The translations under genes were made by a program, and so were the position numbers. A stretch of DNA of 64,000 bases, from positions 58,882,907-58,946,906 of the forward strand of contig OZ020616.1 in the NCBI GenBank assembly GCA_963971575.1, in the 5' to 3' direction. Positions 1 to 10,130 of this stretch are shown here, in pieces. Below the pieces are notes generated by a model. The model was not told where the DNA came from. It made no database searches and saw only the letters and a program-made list of their open reading frames with translations. Each line of letters starts with the position of its first letter. The stretch's first letter is position 1. This DNA comes from Liopterus haemorrhoidalis. Taxonomy: Eukaryota > Arthropoda > Insecta > Coleoptera > Dytiscidae.

Positions 1-1257
1 CAGTCGATCCAATTGTTCACAGTAGAGATCAGAATTAACACTGCCCCGGTTTTAGCTCATAATAATAATAATAAACCTCTGTTGACATGTAGCAACTGCA
101 GCAGATTTTTTTTTATGGTACTCATACAACTATAAACAACATAAAAAATGTTTTTTTGAAATTTCTTCCGCCATTTTAAAATGCAAGGGTTTAAAATGAA
201 ACGAAAACAATAATTAGGTACTCAAGATTACAGAGTTTAATCAAAACGCAAAAGACGTCTGTTTAATTCTGCGAATAAGTCGTGACTAGTTCGCATACTA
301 CACTAATAATAAAAACGAAAAAACTTTCCGGTACAAATAGTCGTTAATTTCAAGGTGATTTCATGTACTTCTTATAAAAATTCTACTATATTATTTTAGA
401 CTACAAAATACATACAATTTTTGGAGTTGACACTTTCAAAGTTAATTGCTATTGTACCATTTTGTAAAGTTTATTGTATCGAACTAAACTTTTAAAATTC
501 AGTTCACTCTTTTGATTCAGTTAAGTTAAGTTTGTAAAGAAATCCCAAAGTGTTGAAGTACTTTGATACAATTTTAAAGATTTTGTAAATATTTATTATT
601 GTTGCAGGTTAAAATGGGAACACATTTATCGACTGGGCAACTAATCAGGACGTTGGAGTAATCAGGAAGTCACTAAAGGTAATATTTTGAGAAGAGTCAT
701 GAATGTTTTCTATTTATCTTGTTCGCAAATGTATATTTATACATCTGTATATCTATGTTTGCTTGTGTGACACGTGTATTTTGCCTCCTAGTGACTTATT
801 TATGAACTAGAAGTCAAGGTACAGCAGCAAAATACGACTAAAATTTCATATAAGAAAATAAACATAGCCTCGAGAAAAACGTGTCATTTTCTTTACTACA
901 TATGTCTGCACTTTTATAACTTTGAAAATATCAAATATATCTCATGGGGAAATTGTATTAAGGTCATTGAGAAAACTAGTTTCACAACTAAAATCAAGGT
1001 ACAAACAGAAAAACGGAATTGCAAGGACTTCCTGTGGGCTACTGGAAGTTTGATCTTAATAATGTTTTTTCAATGTCTAGGTCAGTCACAGACGCAGACA
1101 GAAAATAGATCTGAGGGGGCAGATCATTTCGAAAAAACATCCGTAAAATAATACAAATTTACTATTGATTTTTTACGGAAAGGATGTGGGCTTTTGCATT
1201 TATTTAATTTTGATTATAATTAAATTTTTATTAACCCCTTCAGTAATCATTAAAAAA
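1..1257. other. AT-rich non-coding stretch
   Basis: No frame longer than about 60 codons and no repeat with a partner in this window was recognised. A short segment at 608-678 is preceded by a pyrimidine-rich tract ending in TTGCAG and followed by GTAATA, so it could be a small exon. It holds only a 15-codon ATG frame and is not called as a gene. Confidence 0.5.
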
Positions 1258-1390
1258 ATTAAAAATGGAAAAAAACACAATTTTTTTATGGATGAATTTT
1301 ATTTACTGAACATATATATACTTCATAAAATCCATTTCAGGTTTTGATATTATGGTGCATAGTGTGAGAGAAATAAAAGAAATTCATAAA
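1258..1390 (+). repeat. Left copy of a ~130-bp direct repeat flanking an INE-1-like element
   Basis: This segment (ATGGATGAATTTTATTTACT, then TATTATGGTGCATAGTGTG and an A-run) recurs in the same orientation at about 2497-2640, right after the element that starts at 1391. A simple insertion would leave the flank on one side only. The layout is therefore repeat-element-repeat, consistent with tandem duplication or unequal exchange. Confidence 0.75.
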
Positions 1391-1812
1391 AAATTGATGT
1401 GAAGTGTGAATTTTCACACATTTCTGGGTTTTGCAGGTATTTAGTAACTGAATGATGATTATTTGGGATGCCAAAACAAATTTTATGTCAAAATATTTTT
1501 TTATGAATTTTAAGTCGAATGCCTAATAGCATTATTTAAGTTTCTAAATATGTGCAGTATTTTTTTTTTTTATATAGCAAGGTTCATTACTCTTTTGTAA
1601 ATTGCGCCTATGGCTTCCATTGGTTGCTTAAATCTAAGCCCCGCCCTCTGATTTCGTCAAACATAGAATTAAATTATAATTTCAACACTTCCCACTGGTT
1701 ATTAAATTTACCCTTTTAAAAATTAAATGCAACATTTACCAAAATATAACTAGAATTTTGACAAAATAATTTAAACAAAATAAAAATGCAAAAACAAAAA
1801 AAATAAAATTAA

Positions 1813-1885
1813 CAGGATTCGAACTCGAAGTTTGCAAATTAAGTTACATTATTAAGCGAACGTCAAAACCAACTACGCTACTAGA
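1813..1885 (-). other. tRNA-like module inside HINE copy 1
   Basis: On the minus strand an A box (TAGCGTAGTTGG, 1869-1880) fits TRGYNNARNNG, and a B box (GTTCGAATC, 1816-1824) sits in a T-arm-like stem. Spacing is tRNA-like, though the anticodon arm is not convincing. It has no tail or separate TSD, and homologous modules sit at the same place in other copies (18607-18685, 38703-38785, 52940-53025). It is therefore part of the element and not a tRNA gene. Confidence 0.6.
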
Positions 1886-2367
1886 GCTACTGATCTGGTG
1901 TGTTACATAGCGAATTAAATATTTAACATATTTTAGTTAAAAACACAAAAAATGCGTTATTTTCCGAAAACATAATCTGATCAAAAATTCCTGTTGTACT
2001 ATTTCGGTTCACACCAATGTACATTACTTAGAATTTTTTCAGATTTTTAGTTTAAACCATCTGGGCTACAGGGTGTGGGACAAAAATTTTTTTGCACAAT
2101 TTTGGCAAAAATCGCATCAAAATAATTTATTTTGCAAAAATAAAATTTTGATCGTTAATCCACGTACTAAGGGCTTTCATTTGATACCCTACTCAGAATT
2201 TAAAAAAAATATTTTTGTTTTCGATGAGAACATATTTGTTTATATTTTTAGGGGGATATGTTTTTTAGATGTTTTAGTATTTTTACTAAGTGCGGGTCAA
2301 AGAGTTGTATAAGCATGCCAAATTTCAATTCTCTAGGTCTAGCCGTTTGGCTACATTTTTTACCGAA

Positions 2368-2397
2368 CAGACAGACAGACAGACAGACAGACAGACT

Positions 2398-2443
<46 letters not shown>
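2368..2443. repeat. (GACA)n microsatellite
   Basis: About 18 GACA units with a few substitutions. This is the microsatellite portion of HINE copy 1. It creates open frames on both strands that are not genes. Confidence 0.95.
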
Positions 2444-2444
<1 letters not shown>

Positions 2445-2494
2445 GACAAAATGACGGTATAAGTGTTTTTTGGGCATACCTACAAAACCCTAAA

Positions 2495-2640
2495 AATGAA
2501 AAAAAAAACACATTTTTTTTATGAATTTTATTTACTGAACATATGTATCATTCATAAAAGCCATTTCGGGCCCAAAATGGGATTGAAAGTTGATATTATG
2601 GTGCATAGTGTGGGTCGAGAAATAAAAGAAATTCATAAAA
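2495..2640 (+). repeat. Right copy of the ~130-bp direct repeat
   Basis: It matches 1258-1390 in order and orientation, with small differences including an extra ~15 bp (a CGGGCCCAAAATGGG-like stretch). See the left copy. Confidence 0.75.
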
Positions 2641-2699
2641 AAATTATTCATTTTCTCTGGTACCTCGTTTGAATCATCGCTGCTGTCTTTTGTCTTGCT

Positions 2700-2847
2700 T
2701 CCACAAACCATGAATCGTATTTATTTTCGCCCGAGTACATTCGGGAGTAATCTTTTCTGCAGGTAAAGCTTGCCCGAGTTATCTCGGGTGTAGGAATTTT
2801 CGTACATAATAGCCGCCCGAGTATACTCGGGCGTAGTCCTTAAGTGG
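2700..2847 (+). mobile_element. piggyBac-like terminus with three spaced palindromes
   Basis: Three related palindromes (CCCGAGTACATTCGGG, CCCGAGTTATCTCGGG, CCCGAGTATACTCGGG) begin at 2730, 2773 and 2816, exactly 43 bp apart. The sequence then runs into a terminus reading, from the other strand, TTAACCACTTAAGGAC, with TTAA at 2848-2851. The TTAA edge and CC-start resemble piggyBac-superfamily ends. The other end was not found, so this is a fragment or an element whose left side has decayed. Confidence 0.5.
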
Positions 2848-3458
2848 TTAAATAAATAAATAAATAGTATTCGAAGTACGTTTATCATCTCACTCTCGAC
2901 CGCATACACATTCATGCATATTCCTTGCTAATATTGTCAAACATAAAGTTTATTGTTTATATTAGTTTATATTTTTTCACAATTTTTATAATAAAAACCA
3001 ATTTTTTCTTCAATAGAGCAATACTGAATAATGTTTTTCCATTTTTAACTTCTAACTCAATTGTTTCGAATTTGATTTATAACAAAGTTTCTAGTTTAAA
3101 ATTTTGTATCATTCAGTCTGATGGTAACCAAGCACGCTATTTCAATATTAATATCAAATATTGCTGTTAAATATTCAATATTACGGATTGACAAGAGCTG
3201 GCACAATAAACCGGTTCAATATTTTATATTACTAAAATTATTTCACGCAAATCACTTCCATAATATTTGTTTTAATTATTTTAATGAATTTGTTTACATA
3301 TTTCTGCATGTAAACATGACTTGTATTTCATTTCAAATAATAATACAGTGTATAAGGAACTAGTTATAAGTCCTTTTTAATTGATTTAACGTGGAGCCAT
3401 GTTTACAAGTAAACACATTTGTTTAATTTCAACATTGACGGTTACTTGTAGTTATTTT

Positions 3459-3610
3459 GCCAACGGAGTAACCGAGCGCATTAAATCGTGCAGTTTGGAT
3501 TGGTGAAAACAGTCTGAAATGTGCGGTCAGTAGTTCGATTCTCCCCTGGCATCGGCGATTAGCCTCGTTGCAGAAATAGGCCGATGTAAAATTAATAAAT
3601 AAATAAATAA
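3459..3610 (+). mobile_element. tRNA-derived SINE
   Basis: The unit starts at GCCAACGGAGTAACCGAGCG (A-box-like), has a B box (GTTCGATTC at about 3535) and ends in an (AATA)n tail. A shorter minus-strand relative at 19629-19686 shares the head (CCAACGGAGT) and the pre-tail segment (AGCCTCGTTGCAGAAATA). The head-B box-tail order is that of a pol III-driven SINE. Mobilisation by a LINE in trans would be expected, but no partner can be named. Confidence 0.65.
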
Positions 3611-3743
3611 CTAGTAGTTATTTTATCGTGAATATTTTTAACATTGTATTGAATTTTATACGCATTTAGATGGGCTTAATTTAGATGGGTAGGTGCAAAT
3701 AGCCATCGTTGCTGTGGGCTAATTTTTTTTAACTAATTGAAAT

Positions 3744-3990
3744 ATACGAGGTTTGTAAATTAAGTAACCGGACTGATTTTTAATTTTTTTTTTGTTCGAA
3801 TAGAATTACAATTCAATATTGTCTCCCTCAAAATAACTTCCTTGGAAAGTCACACAACGCTGGAGATGGTTCTACCAATCCTCATAGCAGTCCTGGAACT
3901 CGGATACTGGAATAGCTTTCAGCTGGTCGTTTACGAACGTTTGAATGTTTTCGAGTGTCCCAAAATGACGTCCCTTGAGGTGATTTTCCA
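3744..3990 (-). pseudogene. mariner 3' end in inverted orientation
   Basis: The terminal repeat (TACGAGGTTTGTAAATTAAG) is followed by antisense coding sequence for the last ~75 residues of a mariner transposase. It is near-identical to the + strand copy at 5040-5281. Only the 3' portion is present. With the + strand copy it makes the 3744-5345 block an inverted structure with ~250-bp arms. Confidence 0.8.
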
Positions 3991-4309
3991 TCTCAGATTC
4001 ATACTGAGATTCTTAATATTTCATTTTGAATATTGTTGAAATATTTTGCCCCGTTGGTAAATATTTTATTGGTTATCGGAATAAACTATTCTCCGGGCAC
4101 CCATACTTTTAAAAGGATCAAAAACTTCTAAAAAATGCTGCCATTTAAAAGTTTTCAGACATTGATATAAACTATTTTCCCAATACACAATTTAATACTT
4201 ATCTCTTCACGAAAAAGTTTTCAAATAATTTAAAAAAATCACAAAAAAAATTTAAAGAAAATATCAAAAATTTTATGAAAATAATTCTATAAAAATATAA
4301 ATGCTTAGA

Positions 4310-5345
4310 ACTATGTCAGATTGATCGGGGAAGAGTTGAATTTAACTCACACTACCGTTCATCAGATTCTGACCAATGAATTGGGGATGAGAAAAATTTG
4401 GGAAAAATGGTTCACGCAGCAATTTCAATAAACTAGACCGGGAGCTCATGACATTTTTGGTCTCCGATTTCATACAGCATGCCTTTTGGAGGAGAGAATA
4501 TTTACCCTGTGACAACAAAAAAGGGATGGTACTAAACCCCTGCACGCTTTCCGGTCATAGGGAAAATTGCATTTCCACTTGCACAAAATTTTTGTGTTTT
4601 TCTCTGATTTAATATTGCTTGCCCTTTTGTCAAAAGAAAGTTATAACAAATTTAAAGTCTTTTAATTATAGGCATGCTGTATGAAAACGCGGAAAATCAT
4701 ATTTTTTTATTACAAGATCACATGACCGTTTGAGCCCTTTGGGACCCTCCGAATCGCATGCATATATTTAAATGACTTTAAATTTGTTATAACTTTCTTT
4801 TGACAAAAGGGCAAGTAATATTAAATCAGAGAAAAGCACACAAATTTTGTGTTTAAGTGGAAATGCAATTTTCCCTATGACCGGAAAACGTGCAGGGGTT
4901 TAGTACCATCCCTTTTTTGTTGTCACAGGGTTAATATTCTCTCCTCCAAAAGGCATGCTGTATGAAATCGGAGACCAAAAACTGTCATGAGCTCCCGGTC
5001 TAAACGAGTTTTTGGCCACTAAAAACATTCCTGTGGCTCCTCAGCCTCCTTATTCGCCTGACTTGAGTCCTTGTGACTTTTTCCTTTTCCCAAGACTGAA
5101 AAATCACCTCAAGGGACGTCATTTTGGGACACTCGAAAACATTCAAACGTCCATAACAGACCAGCTGAAAACTATTCCAGTATCCGAGTTCCAGCACTGC
5201 TATGAGGATTGGAAGAACCGTCTCCAGCGCTGTGTGGCTTCCCAAGGAAGTAATTTTGAGGGAGACAATATTGAATTGTAATTCTATTCGAATAAAATAA
5301 ATAAATAAATAAATAAATCAGTCCGTTTACTTAATTTACACACGT
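4310..5345 (+). pseudogene. Deleted mariner transposase interrupted by a MITE
   Basis: 4310-4430 encodes a helix-turn-helix segment of a mariner transposase (TTVHQILTNELGMRKIWEK). After the MITE at 4436-5000 the C-terminal catalytic segment resumes at about 5010. It carries the third-aspartate block (YSPDLSPCDFFLFPRLK), runs to a stop at 5281, and is followed by the TIR remnant (CCGTTTACTTAATTTACA). The central part with the first two catalytic aspartates is missing, so it cannot be functional. DD34D mariner is clear; subfamily not determined. Confidence 0.8.
4436..5000. mobile_element. Palindromic TA-flanked MITE (565 bp)
   Basis: The ends GACCGGGAGCTCATGACA and TGTCATGAGCTCCCGGTC are exact inverse copies. 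The arms extend about 230 bp inward with few mismatches around a ~110-bp centre. TA dinucleotides flank both ends (4434-4435 and 5001-5002), the Tc1/mariner-type target. No coding capacity. It sits inside the deleted mariner, so it is the younger insertion. Confidence 0.85.
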
Positions 5346-5580
5346 ATGTAACTAGGGAAATATTTGAAATACGAGGAAAGTATTTGAAATACAACGAAAA
5401 TATTTGAAATACTTCTACAATATATCACATGCTTCCGTTTTAAGACAACAAATATCAAATACAAATACCACGGGGAAAGTATTTGCAAATCCAAATATTT
5501 TTTAGAGCATATTTTTTGTAGTATTTGAAAAACTATATTTCAAATACCACAAAGTAATTGAAATACTGTTTTAAGTACTT
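5345..5580. repeat. Degenerate AT-rich tandem repeat
   Basis: A ~20-bp unit close to GGAAAGTATTTGAAATAC recurs about ten times with variable spacing. The reverse-complement motif forms the larger array at 14035-14575. Confidence 0.6.
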
Positions 5581-6194
5581 TAATTCAACTATGCCCAGCT
5601 CTGAAACTAGGATATCAAGTGAGCCGGTTCCGCAAAATCAACCGAAATGACCATTTTTAGTATTTTTTATAATTTGTGTGTCACAAAAGTTATAGTGATA
5701 ACCTGATACCTTTGTCCGTATCAAAACTAATTCGATTTTAATTTTGCAACTAATATAAATTATAATTGGAAGTAGGTAACATAATTTGTAGAGAAAGTTG
5801 TAAAAGCCGTCTTCGTCCAAACAGTTTCTAATAATTCAAACTTCAAAGTTTCAGCCAACGGGAAAATAACTAAAAATTTTCTTCAAACTTTACATGAAAC
5901 CTAAAGGTGGAAAATTCTGACAGTATATGAGTGAAAATCGATAGGAAAATATACTGTAAATACAGATTTATAAAAGACTTCCACCTATTCCAATTCAGGA
6001 TACTGAAAAAAAAAGATTAAAAAGAAAAATGATTTTCATCTGATAATAGAAACGTTCTACATATGGAAATGAATATTTTCAACAACGAAAAAAGGGTAAA
6101 AATAATTTTAAAATTCAATTTTATCAAGTGTAATGATGTAAAAGTACGAGAACTGCTCGGCTGCATAATAAGTAGCGGCAATAATACAAATTAT

Positions 6195-6355
6195 TGTAAT
6201 AAACTAAATACTTTTCATATTTATATGTAACGTTTCCATGGTCATGATAAATAATATCTCTGTTAGAAAATATTACGCCAAGTTATTTCTACTCAGCTGC
6301 TAGAATATATTTTATACAAGTACTTTGTGGTGGCGGTCGGTCCTGTGGTGGCCAC
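6195..6355 (-). repeat. Dispersed repeat, inverse partner at 63421-63730
   Basis: The stretch TATATGTAACGTTTCCATGG through GGTCCTGTGGTGGCCAC matches the reverse complement of 63421-63730. The right-hand copy contains an extra ~160 bp, and this copy is interrupted by the hAT element at 6356-7714. Confidence 0.8.
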
Positions 6356-7714
6356 TAGAGATGGGTCGTTCATGAACGAACCGGCTCACTGAGCCGGGTC
6401 AGTACACTGACCGAAGTGACACGGTTCACCAAATTGAAATCAGCCGGCTCATGGCTCACTGTATAATTTCAAGTTTCAAGGATACGATTGGTCGGGCGAT
6501 TGTGAGCAGTGACCGGAGTGATCTGAACGATCACTGGAACGGAACTGGATCTGGAACGATGTCATGTTGAACTTCGCGAGAACTCGGCTTGTAATGTATT
6601 ATCATAAAGTGTATTTTGTCATCAATTTGTAGGGCAGTTTATTTGAAACTAATAGCCTTAGTCTGTATTTTCTTACAACCCTACTATATAAAAATATTAA
6701 CAATATTGCCCAAATCCCAGATGTCCGATTTATAAGACCAATAAACATCGCTATAAACTTAACACATCTGGTTTAAAATACAGTAGCTACATAAAGTGAA
6801 TTGTTTGTTTCAAAAATGTTAGATAAGAGCCGGGGCTAAGCAACGTTCTACCCAGGGGTATGAAACTCATATACACGGCCTTGAAACGGTTTTAAGTTAT
6901 ATTCCATCCACCGACAGCGCTAAAAGCGTTTTTTTTAACCAACATTTTGAGAACACTTCATTATCGGCAATTTGCGGCAATTGTTTTTGACGTTGTAACG
7001 ATAGGTGACAGTAAATTGTGATTGTGACAGTGATGAATTTTATAAGAAATTTTAAATATTAGCACCACATTTTTTATTTTCAAATGGTGTAGTGTAATTA
7101 ATAATATTTTAAATGGTAAATGCAAAAGAAATATAAATAGTGTAATAAAAAAAATGGCACAGACTAAATTTAATATGTACAATAAAAGTAAATATAAAAG
7201 TAAAAAATAAATACTTGTTTATTTATTTCATATGCTTGCTTGCAAATAAAATAATGAAACTTAATGTTTACTGAAGTATTAACTTTTAACAATTGTAATT
7301 AATTTTAATTTTAGGAAATTAATTAGGAGAGCTGTAAATAAATTAATCATAATTTGGTTCAAGGCAATCTTTAATTTTCTACCAAAATTACATTTTATTT
7401 TTCAATTTTGGTAGAAAATTAATGATCGTGCGATTCATAGCAATTTAAAATATAAAAATATATTTGTGTGCACTGCGGGTTGCATACTACCTAATCCTAG
7501 TTCATATTACAACCACGAATGTCGCAACTATCGCTGTCCAAAGCCGTAACGTGGGAGTTCGCTATCTTCCTTGTTTTATAATTTGTGGTTCTACCAACGA
7601 ACGAACGACCGACCGACCTGTGTGAATCCTGAGCCGGATCACTGAACCGGCTCAACAAACTGAACGAGCTCCACTGATCCGGTTCCGCAAACTGAGCCGA
7701 AATTCCCATTTCTA
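6356..7714. mobile_element. hAT-type non-autonomous element with 8-bp TSD
   Basis: The ends are TAGAGATGGG and CCCATTTCTA, inverted with one mismatch. They are flanked by perfect 8-bp copies of GTGGCCAC (6348-6355 and 7715-7722). The unoccupied site, with one GTGGCCAC between the same flanks, is visible on the opposite strand near 63424-63431. Near both ends are short inverted motifs (ACCGGCTCACTGAGCCGG, GAGCCGGATCACTGAACCGG). No transposase frame is present in the 1359 bp. An 8-bp TSD is diagnostic of hAT. Confidence 0.9.
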
Positions 7715-7739
7715 GTGGCCACAGCTGATTTTTATATTA

Positions 7740-8216
7740 GTATAGATTAAAATTATTTAATTTATTTCCCGTAATTTCATTAAATCAAATTTGAAAGCCG
7801 CATTTCAAAGGTCGGTTGTAAAACTCGAGCATGTCCATGCGATGAACAGAGAGACAGAAGGGCATAGATGATAATTGCGGAGGTAGAAGAGAACAATAAA
7901 GGAATGGAAAATGGTGTAATCTCTCTAAATTGCACGGCTATTCTGCTCAGCGAAATGAAGGGCACAAAATTTTACAGCACTCTCGTAAATTTAAAAAAAA
8001 TTATACAGCACTGACAATACAGTTAGAATAAGGTAGATTTACTACTAAAATATACCTTATACTTCATTCTAAACATATTAACACAAAACAGTATGGTTTA
8101 ATTTTGAAAAAGAAAAATTGCAAGTTTATCAACAAATTATTCAATTAATTGACAAAAATTTATTGATCAATAAATTGAACTGTGTAAAACCAACCTTAGT
8201 TTTGTATTGAGAATAA
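7740..8216. other. Non-coding stretch
   Basis: AT-rich single-copy-looking DNA with no supported gene. The 61-codon minus frame at 7780-7965 has no recognisable domain. Confidence 0.4.
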
Positions 8217-8230
8217 ACATTACCTATAGA

Positions 8231-8570
8231 ATGGAAGAGGAGGTTGTACGGGTTGCGGACAGCAATGAAAACTAATCAAATCAGCTGACAAGTTTCGAAT
8301 AAGTTTTCTTCTTCATCGGAGCTACAATAGGATAGTTAATATAAGTGTATATAACAATAGAATGTAGTGTAATTATAATAAATATATAATAATACACTAC
8401 ATATATTACACTACATTCTATTGTCATACACTTATACTAATTATCCTATTGTAGCTCCGATGAAGAATAAAACTTATTCGAAACTTGTCAGCTGATTTGA
8501 TTAGTTTTCATTGCTGTCCGCAACCCGTACAACCTCCTCTTCCATTAGTATCTACGGACACGACTACTCC
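8231..8570. mobile_element. Fold-back element with 14-bp TSD
   Basis: The ~150-bp arms are inverted repeats. The left one begins ATGGAAGAGGAGGTTGTACG; the right one ends at 8545. An extra 25 bp (TAGTATCTACGGACACG...) follows the right arm. A 14-bp direct repeat, ACATTACCTATAGA, occurs at 8217-8230 and 8571-8584, exactly bracketing the arms plus the extra 25 bp. No frame codes for protein. A 14-bp duplication is too long for Tc1/mariner, hAT or Harbinger, so the mechanism is unclear. Confidence 0.8.
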
Positions 8571-8584
8571 ACATTACCTATAGA

Positions 8585-9402
8585 GGCGCTGTTGTCGCTT
8601 ACAAAATGGCGATTGGAATAGGATATTTTTGACATTTGCCATTTGATACACAACAATTCACATTGCAGTTAATTTTCTGTTGCAATTTTAAAGACATTTT
8701 ATTAAAGTTTTCTTCACTTTAACACATACAAACAATGCAATTAAATAAGCCACATCCAACAAAATCCTATTCCGTTAAGTTCCAAAATATTCCGCTAGGC
8801 GTCACTTCAGTTATTGTCAGTTCTCAATAAGAAACTTAATTTCTTTTGTTAACTATGCCTTTAAATATCTTTTTGAAACCTTTTTGATAAATGAGTTGTT
8901 CTGAATTCTTTCAAAGTTTAAATAGTTAAAAGCGTTTTTCAGAATGATACTGTAAATTAAATTTTTCCCAGTCTATCTGGGAGAAGGATAACTTGGTCCA
9001 GGCTTCCACAAACAATGTAACAGCTTCAACAACTTACATATTCATGAAGAAAGGACTCTAAGGAGGCAACACCTCTAGAAAACACACAGGAACACAAAAG
9101 CGCTTTAAAGGAATTTCAAACAGCGACGAGGATATTAAGAATGTTGCTAAATAAATTAAGTCGCTTGCTAGCCATTTTAAATATATTGCCCCAGATGTCC
9201 TCAAACTTTTAAACACTCCTTTACACTCTTAGAAATATTGAGGAACCTTTTAGACTTGAAAGTGTTATAAAAAAATCCCTTATATAGGTGATCTAAAGGC
9301 GATATTTTGGTTTGGGAGGAATTAGATTTTCAAATCTAGAAACTTTTACCGATTGATTGAAGATTTTGATCATTAATTCAGTAAAAGCCAATTTTAATAT
9401 AT
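8585..9402. other. Non-coding stretch
   Basis: No gene or repeat was recognised between the fold-back element and the next HINE copy. Confidence 0.4.
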
Positions 9403-9966
9403 AAAAAATTGATGTGAAGTGTGAATTTTCACACATTTCAGGGTTTTGCAGGTATTTAATAACTGAATGATGATTATTTGGGATGCCAAAACAAATTTTA
9501 TGTCAAAATATTTTTTTATGAATTTTAATTCGAATGCCTAATACCATTATTTAAGTTTCTAAATATGTGCAGTATTTTTTTTACATAGCAAGGTTCATTA
9601 AGATTTTGAAAATTGTGCCTATGGCTTCTATTGGTTGCTTAAATCATTAGCCCCGCCCTCTGATTTCGTATACATCAAACAGAATTAAATTATAATTTCA
9701 ACACTTCCCACTGGTATTTAAATTTACGCTTTTAAAAATTAAAAAGACAGATACACAAACAGACAGATACACAGACAACAAACAGACAGATACACAGACA
9801 ACAAACAGACAGACAAACAGACAGACAAACAAACGGACAAACAGAAGGACAGACAGACAGACGGACAAACAGACAGCCAAACAGACAGCCAAACAGACAG
9901 ACAGACAAACAGACAGCAGACAGACAAACAGACATACAAACAGACAGACAGACCTACAAAACCCTA
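9403..9966 (-). mobile_element. HINE-like element, copy 2
   Basis: Same termini as copy 1: the hairpin end (ATTGATGTGAAGTGTGAA) at 9405 and the box ACCTACAAAACCCTAA at 9951-9966. The middle is deleted, so the 3' third joins a ~200-bp degenerate CAGA microsatellite (9745-9955). The long frames on the minus strand here are microsatellite artefacts. Confidence 0.8.
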
Positions 9967-9968
9967 AC

Positions 9969-10130
9969 AAGGGAGGTATTGTGATCATACCGATTTTGAA
10001 ATTTCGAGATTTCGATGGATCTCCACGAATTGAGGTCCCTACATAACGTTTTGACTATTTTTAGCATGATGTCTGTCGGTCTGTATATCTGTCTGTCTGT
10101 CTGACTGTTTGATTCAGCAAATAAGATTAC
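9969..10130 (+). repeat. Second GTCT-bearing repeat family (family B)
   Basis: The block from GGGAGGTATTGTGATCATAC to a GTCTGTCTGTCTGACTGT run matches 63738-63905 in inverse orientation, including TAGGGACCTCAATTCGTG read on the other strand. It abuts HINE copy 2 here and a Harbinger-like end at 63.9 kb. The layout (conserved box followed by GTCY repeats) resembles the 5' part of an INE-1-like family distinct from the main one. Confidence 0.65.

Larger units (their letters stand above)
1391..2494 (-). mobile_element. INE-1/HINE-like non-autonomous element, copy 1
   Basis: On the minus strand the element begins at about 2494 with a box reading AGGGTTTTGTAGGTAT-like sequence. A GTCT microsatellite (2368-2443), a conserved box (GCCAAACGGCTAGACC) and an AT-rich body follow. 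It ends with the inverse box (ATACCTGCAAAACCC), a perfect hairpin (GTGTGAAAATTCACAC) and about 17 nt ending in a T-run at 1391. Subterminal inverted boxes, a GTCY microsatellite near one end and a hairpin near the other are the recognised layout of INE-1/DINE-1 (Helentron-associated, HINE) elements. Class assignment is inference; repetition across the window is directly visible. No transposase is encoded. A tRNA-like module lies at 1813-1885. Confidence 0.75.

Noticed and set aside
608..678. Possible 71-bp exon bounded by TTGCAG and GTAATA
   Set aside because: Only a 15-codon frame, no connection to another exon, and such splice-like words arise often by chance.
2073..2312. 79-codon frame repeated at 38961-39200
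   Set aside because: The repeat is the HINE body. The frame is not kept in the other copies and has no domain, so conservation is of the DNA element.
4436..5000. Considered as a CRISPR-like or regulatory hairpin
   Set aside because: Single long palindrome with TA flanks and no spacer-repeat periodicity: a MITE in a eukaryotic genome.
9698..9988. Cys/Val/Leu-rich minus frames
   Set aside because: Translation of the CAGA microsatellite in three frames; no start context or domain.
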